A DNA stretch of 64,000 bases, taken from Arthrobacter sp. HY1533 (GTDB taxonomy: Bacteria > Actinomycetota > Actinomycetes > Actinomycetales > Micrococcaceae). Made by a program: the position numbers and the translations under genes. This document shows positions 17,318 through 30,376 of the stretch, one piece after another. Position 1 is the stretch's first letter. Every line of letters starts with the position of its first letter. A model generated the notes under the pieces. The model saw only the letters and a program-made list of their open reading frames with translations, searched no databases and was not told the origin of the DNA. The stretch covers positions 1-64,000 of the forward strand of contig NZ_JANKZF010000006.1 of assembly GCF_027568515.1 (NCBI RefSeq), in the 5' to 3' direction.

Positions 17318-17872
17318 ATGGAACTAGCTGATCCCCTCGATGCCCACAGAGTTTTCCCACAGCAATTGACACAGGATGCGATCGACGAATTCCGGCGCCT
17401 GGGCGGTGAACAGGCAAGCGGAGTGGCCATCATCAGCACCACGGAACGCGGCCGCGACCATGCGGCCACGGTGAGTTCCTTCCTGTCAGTGTCCTATGAC
17501 CCACCGACATTGCTCGTCAGCCTGTATGCGGAGTCCCGGATCGCCCAGGCTGTTGCAGCCCGGGGCGCGTGGGCGTTGTCTATTCTCACGGCGGACCAGA
17601 AGTCGGCGGCGAACTGGCTGGCCAGCCCGGGCACGCCCATTGAGGGCCTGTTGAGCCAGGTTGAATTCAGGCGCGGCCCAGTGACCGGCAATGCGGTGAT
17701 AGCCGGCGCGCTGGCCTATTTTGAGGTGGAGACCACCGCCGTCCACGAGGCGGCGACCCACCTTCTTGTGGTGGGCAATGTGGTGTCAATGGGGGAGGAT
17801 GCGCCACTTACCAGGGAGCTGTCCCCCCTGGTCCACTACGGCGGCAGCTACAGCCGGCTCAGCCGAGGATGA
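17318..17872 (+). CDS. flavin reductase-like FMN-binding protein
   Basis: 184 residues of the flavin_reduct split-barrel family, which reduce or bind FMN/FAD and often serve monooxygenases. The segments ASGVAIISTTERGRDHAATV and SFLSVSYDPPTLLVSLYAES form the typical FMN-binding core, and HLLVVGNVV lies near the end. ATG 17318 is preferred because a frame open from 17270 would run through DnaA boxes. No monooxygenase is adjacent. The 3' end overlaps the convergent rhomboid gene by 14 bp. DnaA boxes end only a few bases upstream, so DnaA may affect its transcription. Confidence 0.85.
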   Translation: MELADPLDAHRVFPQQLTQDAIDEFRRLGGEQASGVAIISTTERGRDHAATVSSFLSVSYDPPTLLVSLYAESRIAQAVAARGAWALSILTADQKSAANWLASPGTPIEGLLSQVEFRRGPVTGNAVIAGALAYFEVETTAVHEAATHLLVVGNVVSMGEDAPLTRELSPLVHYGGSYSRLSRG

Positions 17873-18722
17873 AGTTGGGGAACGTGGAGACCTTGTAGAC
17901 CGTCAGGACCACCAGGAGGGCCACAACGGCGGCCATGCCGCCCCACTGGACCAAATTGCGGTTCTTGGCCGGTGCGTAGGCGATGGCGGCTGTGCACAGG
18001 GCCCCGGCGATCAGGCCGCCCAGGTGGGCCTGCCAGGCAATGCCCACGCCGGGAAGGAAGCCGATGGCGGCGTTGATGAGCAAAAGGACAACAATCTGGC
18101 GCACGTCCCCGCCACGCTTGCGCTGCACCACGAAGAGGGCCCCGAACAGGCCAAACACGGCGCCCGAGGCGCCAACCACTGCCGTGTCAATGGGTGAGAG
18201 CAGCAGGACGCCCACAGACCCGGCAAGGGCGCTGACCAGGTACACGGCCAGGAAACGGACACGCCCGAATGCCGGTTCCAGCGCATTGCCCAGGATCCAC
18301 AGGGCATACATGTTGAAGGCAATGTGCATGAAGTTTGATGAGTGCAGGAACGCGGAGGTGATCATGCGCCACGGCTCGGACTCCGTCAGGAAGGGGGCGT
18401 AGGCGAAGGTCTGGAAAATGAAGTCCTTCGGAATCACCCAGCTGGCGACAAACATGGCAACGCAGATGGCCATCATGGTGATGGTGACAACGGGCCTGCC
18501 GGCGCGGGCGACGCCGCCAAAGATGGTGCGGCGCGAAGGCACGGACCTGCTTGCCTCATGCACGCAGTCCACGCATTGGACCCCCACTGCTGCGCTGCGC
18601 TGGCATTCCGGGCAGGTTGGCCGGCCACACCGCTGGCAACTCACATAGGAGACGCGGTCGGGGTGGCGGGGGCAAACAGGAATGCCGGTGGCGGGTTCCT
18701 GGACCGGGAATGCAGAACTCAT
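17859..18722 (-). CDS. rhomboid family intramembrane serine protease
   Basis: 287 residues. The N-terminus carries a Cys/His-rich zinc ribbon (CPRHPD, CQRCGRPTCPEC and CVDCVHEA, about 17-55), followed by six to seven transmembrane helices. The catalytic dyad is visible: Ser near 186 in GASGAVFG and His near 233 in WQAHLGG. HIAFNMYALWILG is the conserved helix-2 motif. It cleaves membrane proteins within the bilayer; substrates are unknown. Zinc-ribbon rhomboids near ppiA are common in actinobacteria. The ATG at 18722 begins a product with no signal peptide. Confidence 0.93.
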   Translation of the reverse strand: MSSAFPVQEPATGIPVCPRHPDRVSYVSCQRCGRPTCPECQRSAAVGVQCVDCVHEASRSVPSRRTIFGGVARAGRPVVTITMMAICVAMFVASWVIPKDFIFQTFAYAPFLTESEPWRMITSAFLHSSNFMHIAFNMYALWILGNALEPAFGRVRFLAVYLVSALAGSVGVLLLSPIDTAVVGASGAVFGLFGALFVVQRKRGGDVRQIVVLLLINAAIGFLPGVGIAWQAHLGGLIAGALCTAAIAYAPAKNRNLVQWGGMAAVVALLVVLTVYKVSTFPNFILG

Positions 18723-18815
18723 GGATCGGGTCCTCAGGGGAGATAAAAGGAAGGCCTTGGCCGCCGGTTCCCCATGGGGGTCCGGCGGCCAAAGCCGTGA
18801 AGGGCAAAGCCGTTG

Positions 18816-19358
18816 TTAGAGCTGCTCGACTGTGACGGAGTTGATGACAACGTCTTCGCGCGGCTTGTCGCCGGCTCCGGTTGCCACGCCCTCGATGGCG
18901 TCCACGACGGCGCGTGAGGCCTCGTCGGTCACCTCGCCGAAGATGGTGTGCTTGCCCTGCAGCCAGCTCGTGTTCACAGTGGTGATGAAGAACTGTGAAC
19001 CGTTGGTTCCGCGGCCGCCCTGGATGCCGGCGTTGGCCATGGCGAACTTGTAGGGGTCGTTGAAGTTCAGGTCAGGGTTGATTTCGTCGTCGAACTGGAA
19101 GCCGGGGCCGCCAATTCCACGGCCCAGGGGATCGCCGCCCTGGATCATGAAGTCCTTGATGATGCGGTGGAAGATGGTGCCGTTGTACAGGGGGGCGTTC
19201 GTCTTCTCGCCGGTGGCCGGGTGGGTCCACTCGATCGTTCCGGTGGCCAGGCCAACGAAGTTCGCCACGGTCTTGGGCGCGTGGTTGCCGAACAGGTCAA
19301 CCTTGATGTCGCCGAGGCTCGTGCTGATAGTTGCTTTTGCGGTTGGGATAGCAGTCAT
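18816..19358 (-). CDS. ppiA: cyclophilin-type peptidyl-prolyl isomerase
   Basis: 180 residues. Catalyses cis-trans isomerisation of peptidyl-prolyl bonds in folding proteins. The cyclophilin core is intact: FHRIIKDFMIQGGDP, the GTNGSQFFITT motif and HTIFGEV. No signal peptide is visible, so it should be cytoplasmic. The start ATG at 19358 is the first codon with family similarity; a frame that runs on to 20471 is an artefact crossing the opposite gene. The place between rhomboid and gyrA mirrors mycobacterial ppiA. Confidence 0.94.
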   Translation of the reverse strand: MTAIPTAKATISTSLGDIKVDLFGNHAPKTVANFVGLATGTIEWTHPATGEKTNAPLYNGTIFHRIIKDFMIQGGDPLGRGIGGPGFQFDDEINPDLNFNDPYKFAMANAGIQGGRGTNGSQFFITTVNTSWLQGKHTIFGEVTDEASRAVVDAIEGVATGAGDKPREDVVINSVTVEQL

Positions 19359-19494
19359 GGCGCCATTCTGCCACGTAAGCGTGGAAATTTTCTGAGAAGT
19401 CAGGGCATTCCGCGCCCGGCGAACTGGCAATGATGGCAACGGGGCGCACGTGGACGTAGGCTGAAGAATGATACTGCCTACATCTGGAGGAAAC

Positions 19495-20442
19495 GTGAAG
19501 AAGGTTGACCGCTTGACCCAAGGTTTGGAAGACTCACTCAATTCCGGCGTCGACAACGCCTTGGAGTGGGCGGCCCCCCACGTGGAGACTGCCCGGGAGT
19601 GGACCGCACCGCGGGTCGAGGCCGCCCTGGGCTGGGCCGTTCCCCGCATTGAAAAGGGCATTGAACACGCTTCCCCGATCGTCCAGGACGGCCTGCGCAG
19701 GGCCGCGGAGTACACGGCGGTCGGCGTTGCGGCCGTCACCCCGAAGCTGCAGGAGGGCCTGGAACGCCTTGCCCCGCGGATTTCCGATGCCGTCGACGAG
19801 GCCACCCCGCACATCCAGGAGGCACTGGATCGGACCGCCCCCGCCATCACCTCCGCCAAGGACCGGGTTGTGGAGGATTTCCTGCCCATGGTTTCGGACA
19901 AGCTGGGCGACGCCGCCCACGCCGTCGAGGCCGCGCTGGACAAGTCCAAGGTGTCCCGCCAGGTCGAGGCGGCCGCCGTTAAGCTGGCCGGCAGCAAGAA
20001 GGCCGTGGCCAAGGCGGAAAAGGCTGCCGCCGAGGCAGCGAAGAAGCTTGCGGATGAGCTGGCCAAGGCTGCCAAGAAGGAAAAGAAGTCCGGCAAGGGT
20101 TGGATCGTGGTTGGCATAATTGCCGCTGCGGCCGCTGCCGGTGCCGCTGCCTGGAAGGCGTCCAAGCCCGTGGCCGACCCGTGGAAGACGCCTGCCCCCG
20201 TGGCCCCGGCCGCCGCCCCAGTCCCCGTGCCTGCCCCGGTTCCTGCCCCTGTCCCCGCGGACGACGGCGCTGCCAAGACCGGTGCGCATGTTGCCGACAC
20301 GGTGGCTGACGTCGTGGACGACGCCAAGGAGGCAGTGGACGACGCCAAGGAGGCAGTCGCCGACGCTGTTGAGGACGTGGTGGACAAGCCGGTTGCGGCG
20401 CCCAAGCCTGCCGCACCGAAGCCTGCCGAACCCAAGAAGTAG
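19495..20442 (+). CDS. amphipathic-helix repeat protein with one membrane segment
   Basis: 315 residues. The first 150 consist of degenerate 11-residue and 22-residue helical repeats with the pattern AAPHVETAREW, APRVEAALGW, TPKLQEGLERLAP, reminiscent of apolipoprotein-like helices. An Ala/Lys-rich coiled segment (about 155-200) precedes a hydrophobic stretch (WIVVGIIAAAAAAGAAAW, near 203-220). The C-terminus is Pro/Ala/Val-rich, with a VVDDAKEAVDDAKEAV repeat and a Lys-rich end. The GTG at 19495 follows TGGAGG. It could coat membrane or wall, but no function is recognised. A strong hairpin terminator follows. Confidence 0.75.
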   Translation: MKKVDRLTQGLEDSLNSGVDNALEWAAPHVETAREWTAPRVEAALGWAVPRIEKGIEHASPIVQDGLRRAAEYTAVGVAAVTPKLQEGLERLAPRISDAVDEATPHIQEALDRTAPAITSAKDRVVEDFLPMVSDKLGDAAHAVEAALDKSKVSRQVEAAAVKLAGSKKAVAKAEKAAAEAAKKLADELAKAAKKEKKSGKGWIVVGIIAAAAAAGAAAWKASKPVADPWKTPAPVAPAAAPVPVPAPVPAPVPADDGAAKTGAHVADTVADVVDDAKEAVDDAKEAVADAVEDVVDKPVAAPKPAAPKPAEPKK

Positions 20443-20453
20443 AAGCAGTGCGC

Positions 20454-20493
20454 GGAAGGGCCCGGATCCAAGTGGATCCGGGCCCTTCCCTTT
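20454..20493 (+). terminator. intrinsic terminator
   Basis: A perfect 16-bp inverted repeat (20454-20469 and 20474-20489) with loop AAGT, followed by CTTT. It ends the helical repeat protein gene and lies just before the convergent EamA gene stop. Confidence 0.85.
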
Positions 20494-20501
20494 AGCCTTG
20501 A

Positions 20502-21368
20502 CTACTTCTTGAGCCCGCTGCGGCCCTGGCGCATGATGACCACGGCCAGCCCGGCCAGGATCAGTGCCAGGCCAACATAAGTTCCCGGCGGGAGCTGCTG
20601 CCCCAGGAAGATGCCGGCCAGGATGGCCGCGCCCGGAATTTCCACGAGGATCATCATGGAGACCACGAGCGGTGAGATGGTGGCCAGCAGGTAGTTGAAG
20701 ATGGTGTGCCCAAACAACTGCGCGGCAACCGTGACGCCAATGATGCCCCACCAGGCCTCCGGCGGAATGTTGACCAGCGGCGCACCGAACACCAGGCACA
20801 TGGCCAGCAGGATCACCGAGCACAGGCCGTAGCAGAGGCTCGAGTAAACGCCTGTGGAGAGGGTCTTGCGTGCCTTGGAGCCGGCCATCGTGTAGATCGC
20901 TGCCAGCACGCCGCCGGCGACTGCCAGCAGGTCACCGATCAGGGCCTCCCGCGAGACGCCCATGTCGAAGCCGGTGATGACCACAACGCCCAGCAGGGCG
21001 GTGCCCAGACCCAGCAGGACGGGCCGCGGCGGCCTTGCCCCCCTGATCCACTGGAACAGGGCAATCCATGCCGCCTGCAGGCAGACCAGGGCCGTTGCGG
21101 CTGCGACGCTGGTCAGCTTCACCGAGGTGACAAAGCAGGCGAAGTGGAAGGCCAGGGCGGTCGCGGCGAGTGCCGTGTATTTCAGCTCCGCCCGGGTCAG
21201 GGACCCAAACAGGCGGGGATTCTTTGCGATCGCGGGGGCGCCCAGGACCAGTGCCCCGAAAACGTTGCGCCACAGCGCGATGGTCAGGGCGGGGGCCGCA
21301 GTGGCCGCCATGATGGGTCCAGAGGCGGAAACGCCCAAAATGCCCACAACGGCCAGTAGTAATATCAC
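20502..21368 (-). CDS. EamA/DMT-family transporter
   Basis: 288 residues and ten predicted helices arranged as two EamA halves (about 1-135 and 150-280), the layout of drug/metabolite exporters. Substrate cannot be told. The reading frame starts with TTG at 21371 or GTG at 21368, both weakly supported by RBS. GTG is chosen. Downstream of the tRNA-Ala terminator it must have its own promoter in the short gap, or depend on readthrough. Confidence 0.85.
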   Translation of the reverse strand: MILLLAVVGILGVSASGPIMAATAAPALTIALWRNVFGALVLGAPAIAKNPRLFGSLTRAELKYTALAATALAFHFACFVTSVKLTSVAAATALVCLQAAWIALFQWIRGARPPRPVLLGLGTALLGVVVITGFDMGVSREALIGDLLAVAGGVLAAIYTMAGSKARKTLSTGVYSSLCYGLCSVILLAMCLVFGAPLVNIPPEAWWGIIGVTVAAQLFGHTIFNYLLATISPLVVSMMILVEIPGAAILAGIFLGQQLPPGTYVGLALILAGLAVVIMRQGRSGLKK

Positions 21369-21399
21369 CAACCAAGCCTAGGGCACGCGGGGACAAACA

Positions 21400-21431
21400 A
21401 AACAACCCCGGTCCGAAGACCGGGGTTGTTT
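21400..21431 (-). terminator. terminator of the tRNA-Ile/tRNA-Ala unit
   Basis: A perfect 14-bp inverted repeat (21400-21413 and 21418-21431) with loop CGAA and A/T-rich ends that give a T-rich tract on both strands. It lies directly 3' of tRNA-Ala. Confidence 0.8.
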
Positions 21432-21435
21432 CCCA

Positions 21436-21511
21436 TGGTGGAGGCACGGGGACTCGAACCCCGAACCCCCTGCTTGCAAAGCAGGTGCGCTACCAATTGC
21501 GCCATGCCCCC
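21436..21511 (-). tRNA. tRNA-Ala (anticodon TGC)
   Basis: The mature body is 73 nt (21439-21511). Acceptor arms are GGGGGCA and TGCCTCC, with discriminator A and an encoded CCA (21436-21438). The anticodon stem CCTGC/GCAGG encloses TTTGCAA, giving anticodon TGC. GGTTCGAGTCC forms the T-arm. It follows tRNA-Ile by 195 bp as in other actinobacterial origin regions. Confidence 0.96.
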
Positions 21512-21706
21512 ATGAGGCAGATTCAAGTATATGTAAAGCCGGGCCAAAGATTCAAATCACAGAATCTGTGGACTTGCTCCACGTTGTCTTCACAACTTTG
21601 GATTCCCGCCATTTCTTGTTCAGGAAAACTGCAGCGACCAAAGCAGTGGCCAAAACCAGCAACTTCTTCAATGCACACCATCCTTGCCAAGAACCAGCAG
21701 GTTCCG

Positions 21707-21780
21707 TGGGCGTACCTGGACTTGAACCAGGGACCTCTTCGTTATCAGCGAAGCGCTCTAACCGCCTGAGCTATACGCCC
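21707..21780 (-). tRNA. tRNA-Ile (anticodon GAT)
   Basis: 74 nt. Acceptor arms GGGCGTA and TACGCCC with discriminator A. The anticodon loop CTGATAA gives GAT. GGTTCAAGTCC forms the T-arm. CCA is not encoded, unlike the neighbouring tRNA-Ala. A good promoter precedes it. Confidence 0.96.
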
Positions 21781-21808
21781 TCAGTGACCCTCACCGGGCC
21801 GAGACAAA

Positions 21809-21837
21809 ACTTTACCCCACAGAATCCCAAAGTCCAA
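21809..21837 (-). promoter_or_regulatory. promoter of tRNA-Ile/tRNA-Ala
   Basis: On the minus strand TTGGAC (21832-21837) and TAAAGT (21809-21814) are separated by exactly 17 bases. The expected start is about 20 bases upstream of tRNA-Ile. It touches the hairpin that ends the gyrase operon. Confidence 0.65.
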
Positions 21838-21874
21838 AATCGGCGGGCCGCAGGGGCCTGCTGGCCCGCCGATT
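21838..21874 (-). terminator. terminator of the gyrB-gyrA-DUF3566 operon
   Basis: An inverted repeat of 12 bp (AATCGGCGGGCC and its complement) around a 13-nt loop, followed on the minus strand by TTTTGG, about 30 bp after the DUF3566 stop. Confidence 0.7.
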
Positions 21875-21902
21875 CAAGGATTTTTGGCTGTTGGACGAGT
21901 CG

Positions 21903-22456
21903 TTAGTCGTCCGTCAGGGTCACGCCGATGCCGCCAACCAGGGTGGCTGAGATGTTGTACAGCCAGGCCGACAGCACCGAAAGTGTGGTCAACAACACAA
22001 CATTCACCACGGCGACAATCGTGGAGAACGATGCCACCTGGCCCAGTGAGGCGATGCTCAGCAGGTCGAACGGTGTTCCGCCCTCCTGGCCCTGGATGTC
22101 GTTGATGAAGGAGTTGACCTTGTCGAACAAGCCAATGGTGTCCAGCACGGACCACAGAACAATGGATGCCACAACTGTCACGATGCCCAGGGCGACGGAC
22201 AGCAGGAAGGCCATCTTCAGGACCGACCACGGGTCGATCTTGCTGACCAGCAGCCGGGCACGCCGTGCCTTGGCCTTGGGCGCGGGCTTGACCAGCGTCG
22301 GCGGCGCCTTGGGTGCAGGTCGCTTGGCCGCGGCACTGCCGGCGGCCGGTGCGCCGGTGGGGCGCTGTGCGGGACGCTGCGCCGGGCGCTGCGGGGGTCG
22401 TGCCGGGGCGCCTACCCTGGGTGCGGAGCCGGGCCGCGGAGTCGGGTTGTTGGTGC

Positions 22457-22460
<4 letters not shown>
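21903..22460 (-). CDS. DUF3566 membrane protein
   Basis: 185 residues. The first 75 are Pro/Ala/Arg-rich and disordered. Two transmembrane helices lie near 85-110 and 145-170 within the DUF3566 domain ([17 protein letters not shown] at its start). The homologous gene follows gyrA in mycobacteria (Rv0007 position). The GTG start overlaps the gyrA stop by 4 bp, so it is the third gene of the gyrase operon. Function unknown; a link to envelope or division is likely from conservation only. Confidence 0.88.
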
Positions 22461-25102
<2,642 letters not shown>

Positions 25103-25171
25103 AATCTTTTATATTCCATTCCCAATATATGTCTGAATCGCTCTATGTCGCAGCTGCCATGAAGGCGTGGC

Positions 25172-27586
<2,415 letters not shown>

Positions 27587-28177
27587 CTATCCGTAGGTGT
27601 CCCGGGGGCCCCTGCCCTTGACGTTGCGGAATCCCTTGCGCCAGCTGGGCGCGGCCGGGCCCAGGACCATGATCTTGGTGACGACGCCGCGGCCCAGTTC
27701 CTCGTCAAAGCGGGCAAGCAGCGATGAGGAAAGCAGCCTCAACTGGGTGGCCCAGCTTGTCGAGTCGCACCTGACGTGGAGGGTGGTGGCCTCAAAACTT
27801 TCCGGCTGGCAGTGCGCGGCAATGTCGGGGCCGACCAGGGCATCCCAGCGTGTCATGACCGAGCCCACGGCAAGGGGTGAACTCCAACCCCGGTCCGACA
27901 CCAGCCGGCTGACCACATTGCCCAGGCCCTGCGGGTCGCGGCCGCTGCCAATTTTTGAATCAAGGAACGGCGTCCGCTTGTTGCCCGGCGAAGCCTTTTG
28001 CCCCAACTTGTTCCGTGAAATTCTCAGTTCCCCGCGGCCCTTGGCGATCCGCCGCATCCGGTTCAGGGCCGCCTGGGCCGCATCAACTTCTGTGGTGTGG
28101 TCCTGTGCCGCAGCCTCCCGGCTGTGTTTTTGGCCCGTCGGATCCTCCTCGGAGAAGCCCGGGGGCTGCTCACTCAT
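27587..28177 (-). CDS. dciA: DUF721 protein, DciA-like helicase loader
   Basis: 196 residues. Residues about 85-190 form the DUF721 domain (WDALVGPDIAAHCQPESFEA, LHVRCDSTSWATQLRLL). DUF721 proteins include DciA, the ancestral loader or operator of the replicative helicase DnaB, which fits the place between recF and gyrB (Rv0004 position). The N-terminus is polar. It overlaps the recF end by 8 bp. Confidence 0.85.
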   Translation of the reverse strand: MSEQPPGFSEEDPTGQKHSREAAAQDHTTEVDAAQAALNRMRRIAKGRGELRISRNKLGQKASPGNKRTPFLDSKIGSGRDPQGLGNVVSRLVSDRGWSSPLAVGSVMTRWDALVGPDIAAHCQPESFEATTLHVRCDSTSWATQLRLLSSSLLARFDEELGRGVVTKIMVLGPAAPSWRKGFRNVKGRGPRDTYG

Positions 28178-29408
28178 TGGGGACCACGCCGCCGGGGATC
28201 ACCTGGACGGTGGAGCCCGCCAGTTCCTGGGGAATGTCGCCACCCACGGCTGCCGTCACGAGGACTTGTTCGGCGGATGCCACCATGGCCGCAAGCTTCC
28301 GCCGACGCTGGGCGTCCAGCTCGGCAAAAACGTCGTCAAGGATCAGGATCGGCTGGTTGCCGTCCACGTGCCTGTCCTCGTCGAGCACATGAAAGGATGC
28401 CAGCCGCATGGCCAGGGCAATTGACCAGGACTCCCCGTGGGATGCGTACCCCCGGGCCGGCGCCTGTCCCAGAAGCAGGTCAAGCTCGTCCCGGTGCGGG
28501 CCCACGAGTGACATTCCGCGCTCCAGCTCGCGGCTTCGGGAGGCTGCCAATTCAACGCGGTAGCGTTCGGCGAGGTCATCGACACTGAGCAGCGACAGGT
28601 CTTCGCCGTCTTCTGCGGAAGGACCCGATGGTGCGCCGGCAATGTCGGGGGCACCGCCGTCGTGCATTCCGGGCTGCTCCTGCGCGCCAATCGGGTCCAG
28701 GCTGCTGCGGTATATGGCCCGCAAAACCTTGGAACCATCTGTCAGCTGGGCATAGGACTCGGCCATGTGTGGGCGGAGCCGGTTGAGCAATTCGAGCCTG
28801 GCGGCGAGCAGCTTAGCGGCGGCAGCAGCCATGTGTTGGTCCCACACATCCAGGGTGGCCAGCTGTGATTCGGAGACGCCTGAACGGGAAAAATGCTGTG
28901 ACCGTGCGGATTTCAGCAGTGCGTTGCGCTGCTTGAGCACTTTGTCGTAGTCGCTGCGCGTGCCGGCATGGCGTGGCATCAGGACAACCAGAAGGTCATC
29001 CAGGAAACGGCGCCGGTTGCCGGGATCCCCCTTGACCAGGGCCAGGTCCTCCGGGGCAAAGAGGACAGTGCGGCAAATGCCCAGGATGTCCCGGGCCCGG
29101 ACGGGATTGGCTCGGTTGATGCGTGCCCGGTTGGCCCGGCTCGCATTGACCTCCACCTCGACCATGACTTTTTGTCCGCCCCTGACCAGCTGGGCCCGGA
29201 TGAGGGCCCGTTCCGTGCCAAAGCGCAGGAGGGGGCCGTCGCTGCTGACCCGGTGTGAGGAAAGCGTGGACAGGTAGCCAATTGATTCCACCAGGTTGGT
29301 CTTGCCCAGGCCGTTGGAGCCCACGAGTACTGTGACACCCGGTGTCAGGGTCAGGTCGACCTGGGCGTAGCTGCGGAAATCGGTGAGCGAAAGGTGTTCA
29401 AGATACAT
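28170..29408 (-). CDS. recF: DNA replication and repair protein RecF
   Basis: 412 residues. SMC-like ATPase that loads RecA at gaps with RecO and RecR. Walker A is GSNGLGKTNLVE (about 35), and Walker B with signature occurs near the C-terminus (ILILDDVFAELD). MYLEHLSLTDFRSYAQVDL is the canonical start, so ATG 29408 is chosen over an ATG at 29423. There is an insertion near residues 255-290 (Gly/Asp-rich) compared with the shortest homologs. Confidence 0.95.
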   Translation of the reverse strand: MYLEHLSLTDFRSYAQVDLTLTPGVTVLVGSNGLGKTNLVESIGYLSTLSSHRVSSDGPLLRFGTERALIRAQLVRGGQKVMVEVEVNASRANRARINRANPVRARDILGICRTVLFAPEDLALVKGDPGNRRRFLDDLLVVLMPRHAGTRSDYDKVLKQRNALLKSARSQHFSRSGVSESQLATLDVWDQHMAAAAAKLLAARLELLNRLRPHMAESYAQLTDGSKVLRAIYRSSLDPIGAQEQPGMHDGGAPDIAGAPSGPSAEDGEDLSLLSVDDLAERYRVELAASRSRELERGMSLVGPHRDELDLLLGQAPARGYASHGESWSIALAMRLASFHVLDEDRHVDGNQPILILDDVFAELDAQRRRKLAAMVASAEQVLVTAAVGGDIPQELAGSTVQVIPGGVVPNE

Positions 29409-29429
29409 GGAACCCGGAATCATCCACCG

Positions 29430-30317
29430 CTAGGAACCGGCAGGTTTTGTTGCATGTCCGCCGAACTGGTGGCGGAGTGCCGAGACCATTTTCATGGCCG
29501 GCGAGTTGTCTTCCCGTGATGCGAACCTGGCAAAGAGGGCGGCCGTGATGGCAGGGGCGGGCACCGCATTGGCGATGGCTTCCTCAACAGTCCAGCGGCC
29601 TTCGCCGGAATCCTCAACGTAGTCGTCAATGGATTCCAGGCCGGGATCCTCATCGAGCGCCTTGACCATGAGGTCCAGCAGCCAGGAGCGCACAACGGTG
29701 CCCTTTTGCCAGGCCCGGAATGTTCCCGGCAGGTCCGCGATGATGTCCTTCTTCGCCAGCAATTCGTAGCCTTCGGCGTAGGCCTGCATGAGACCGTACT
29801 CAATGCCGTTGTGGACCATTTTGGCGTAGTGGCCGGCTCCGACTTCGCCCACGTGGACAAAGCTGTCCGCGCGGTCGCCTTCCGGGCGGAGTGCGTCCAG
29901 GACCGGAAGGGCCCGGGACACATCTTCAGCTGAGCCGCCGGCCATGAGGCCGTAGCCGTTTTCCAGTCCCCAGACACCGCCGGAAACGCCAACGTCCATG
30001 AAGCCGATGCCCTTGGCGGCAAGGAGTTCCCCGTGCTTTTGGTCCTCCGTGAAGCGGGAGTTGCCGCCGTCGACCAGGAGGTCACCCGGTTCCATGAGAC
30101 CTGAGAGCTCGGTGATGACGGAGTTCGTGATGTCGCCGGAAGGGACCATGACCCAGATGAGCCGGGGAGCCGGAACCGCAGCAACGAGTTCCTGCAGGGA
30201 TGACACATCGGTGACGTCCGGGTTCCTGTCGAATCCTGTGACGTCGATGCTGGCTGCACGCAGCCGCGCCCTCATGTTGAAGCCCATTTTTCCAAGTCCA
30301 ACGAGTCCAATATGCAC
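29430..30317 (-). CDS. gnd: 6-phosphogluconate dehydrogenase, short decarboxylating type
   Basis: 295 residues. Oxidises and decarboxylates 6-phosphogluconate to ribulose 5-phosphate. NAD-binding GLGKMGFNM at the N-terminus, DGGNSRFTED, the catalytic loop GVSGGVWGLENGYGLMAGG, and the Lys/Asn set AKMVHNGIEYG. The short form of about 300 residues is often NAD-dependent. It is placed between dnaN and recF, as in mycobacteria. GTG start at 30317. Confidence 0.94.
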   Translation of the reverse strand: MHIGLVGLGKMGFNMRARLRAASIDVTGFDRNPDVTDVSSLQELVAAVPAPRLIWVMVPSGDITNSVITELSGLMEPGDLLVDGGNSRFTEDQKHGELLAAKGIGFMDVGVSGGVWGLENGYGLMAGGSAEDVSRALPVLDALRPEGDRADSFVHVGEVGAGHYAKMVHNGIEYGLMQAYAEGYELLAKKDIIADLPGTFRAWQKGTVVRSWLLDLMVKALDEDPGLESIDDYVEDSGEGRWTVEEAIANAVPAPAITAALFARFASREDNSPAMKMVSALRHQFGGHATKPAGS

Positions 30318-30376
30318 GTTATCTAGCTCTCTTCCATGGTGTGGGTTCTTGATGAGGGGCGGCTGCGGCGGGTGTC

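Noticed and set aside
18816-20471. 551-residue minus-strand frame containing the cyclophilin
   Set aside because: Only the last 180 residues match cyclophilin. The rest is the antisense of the helical repeat protein and low-complexity.
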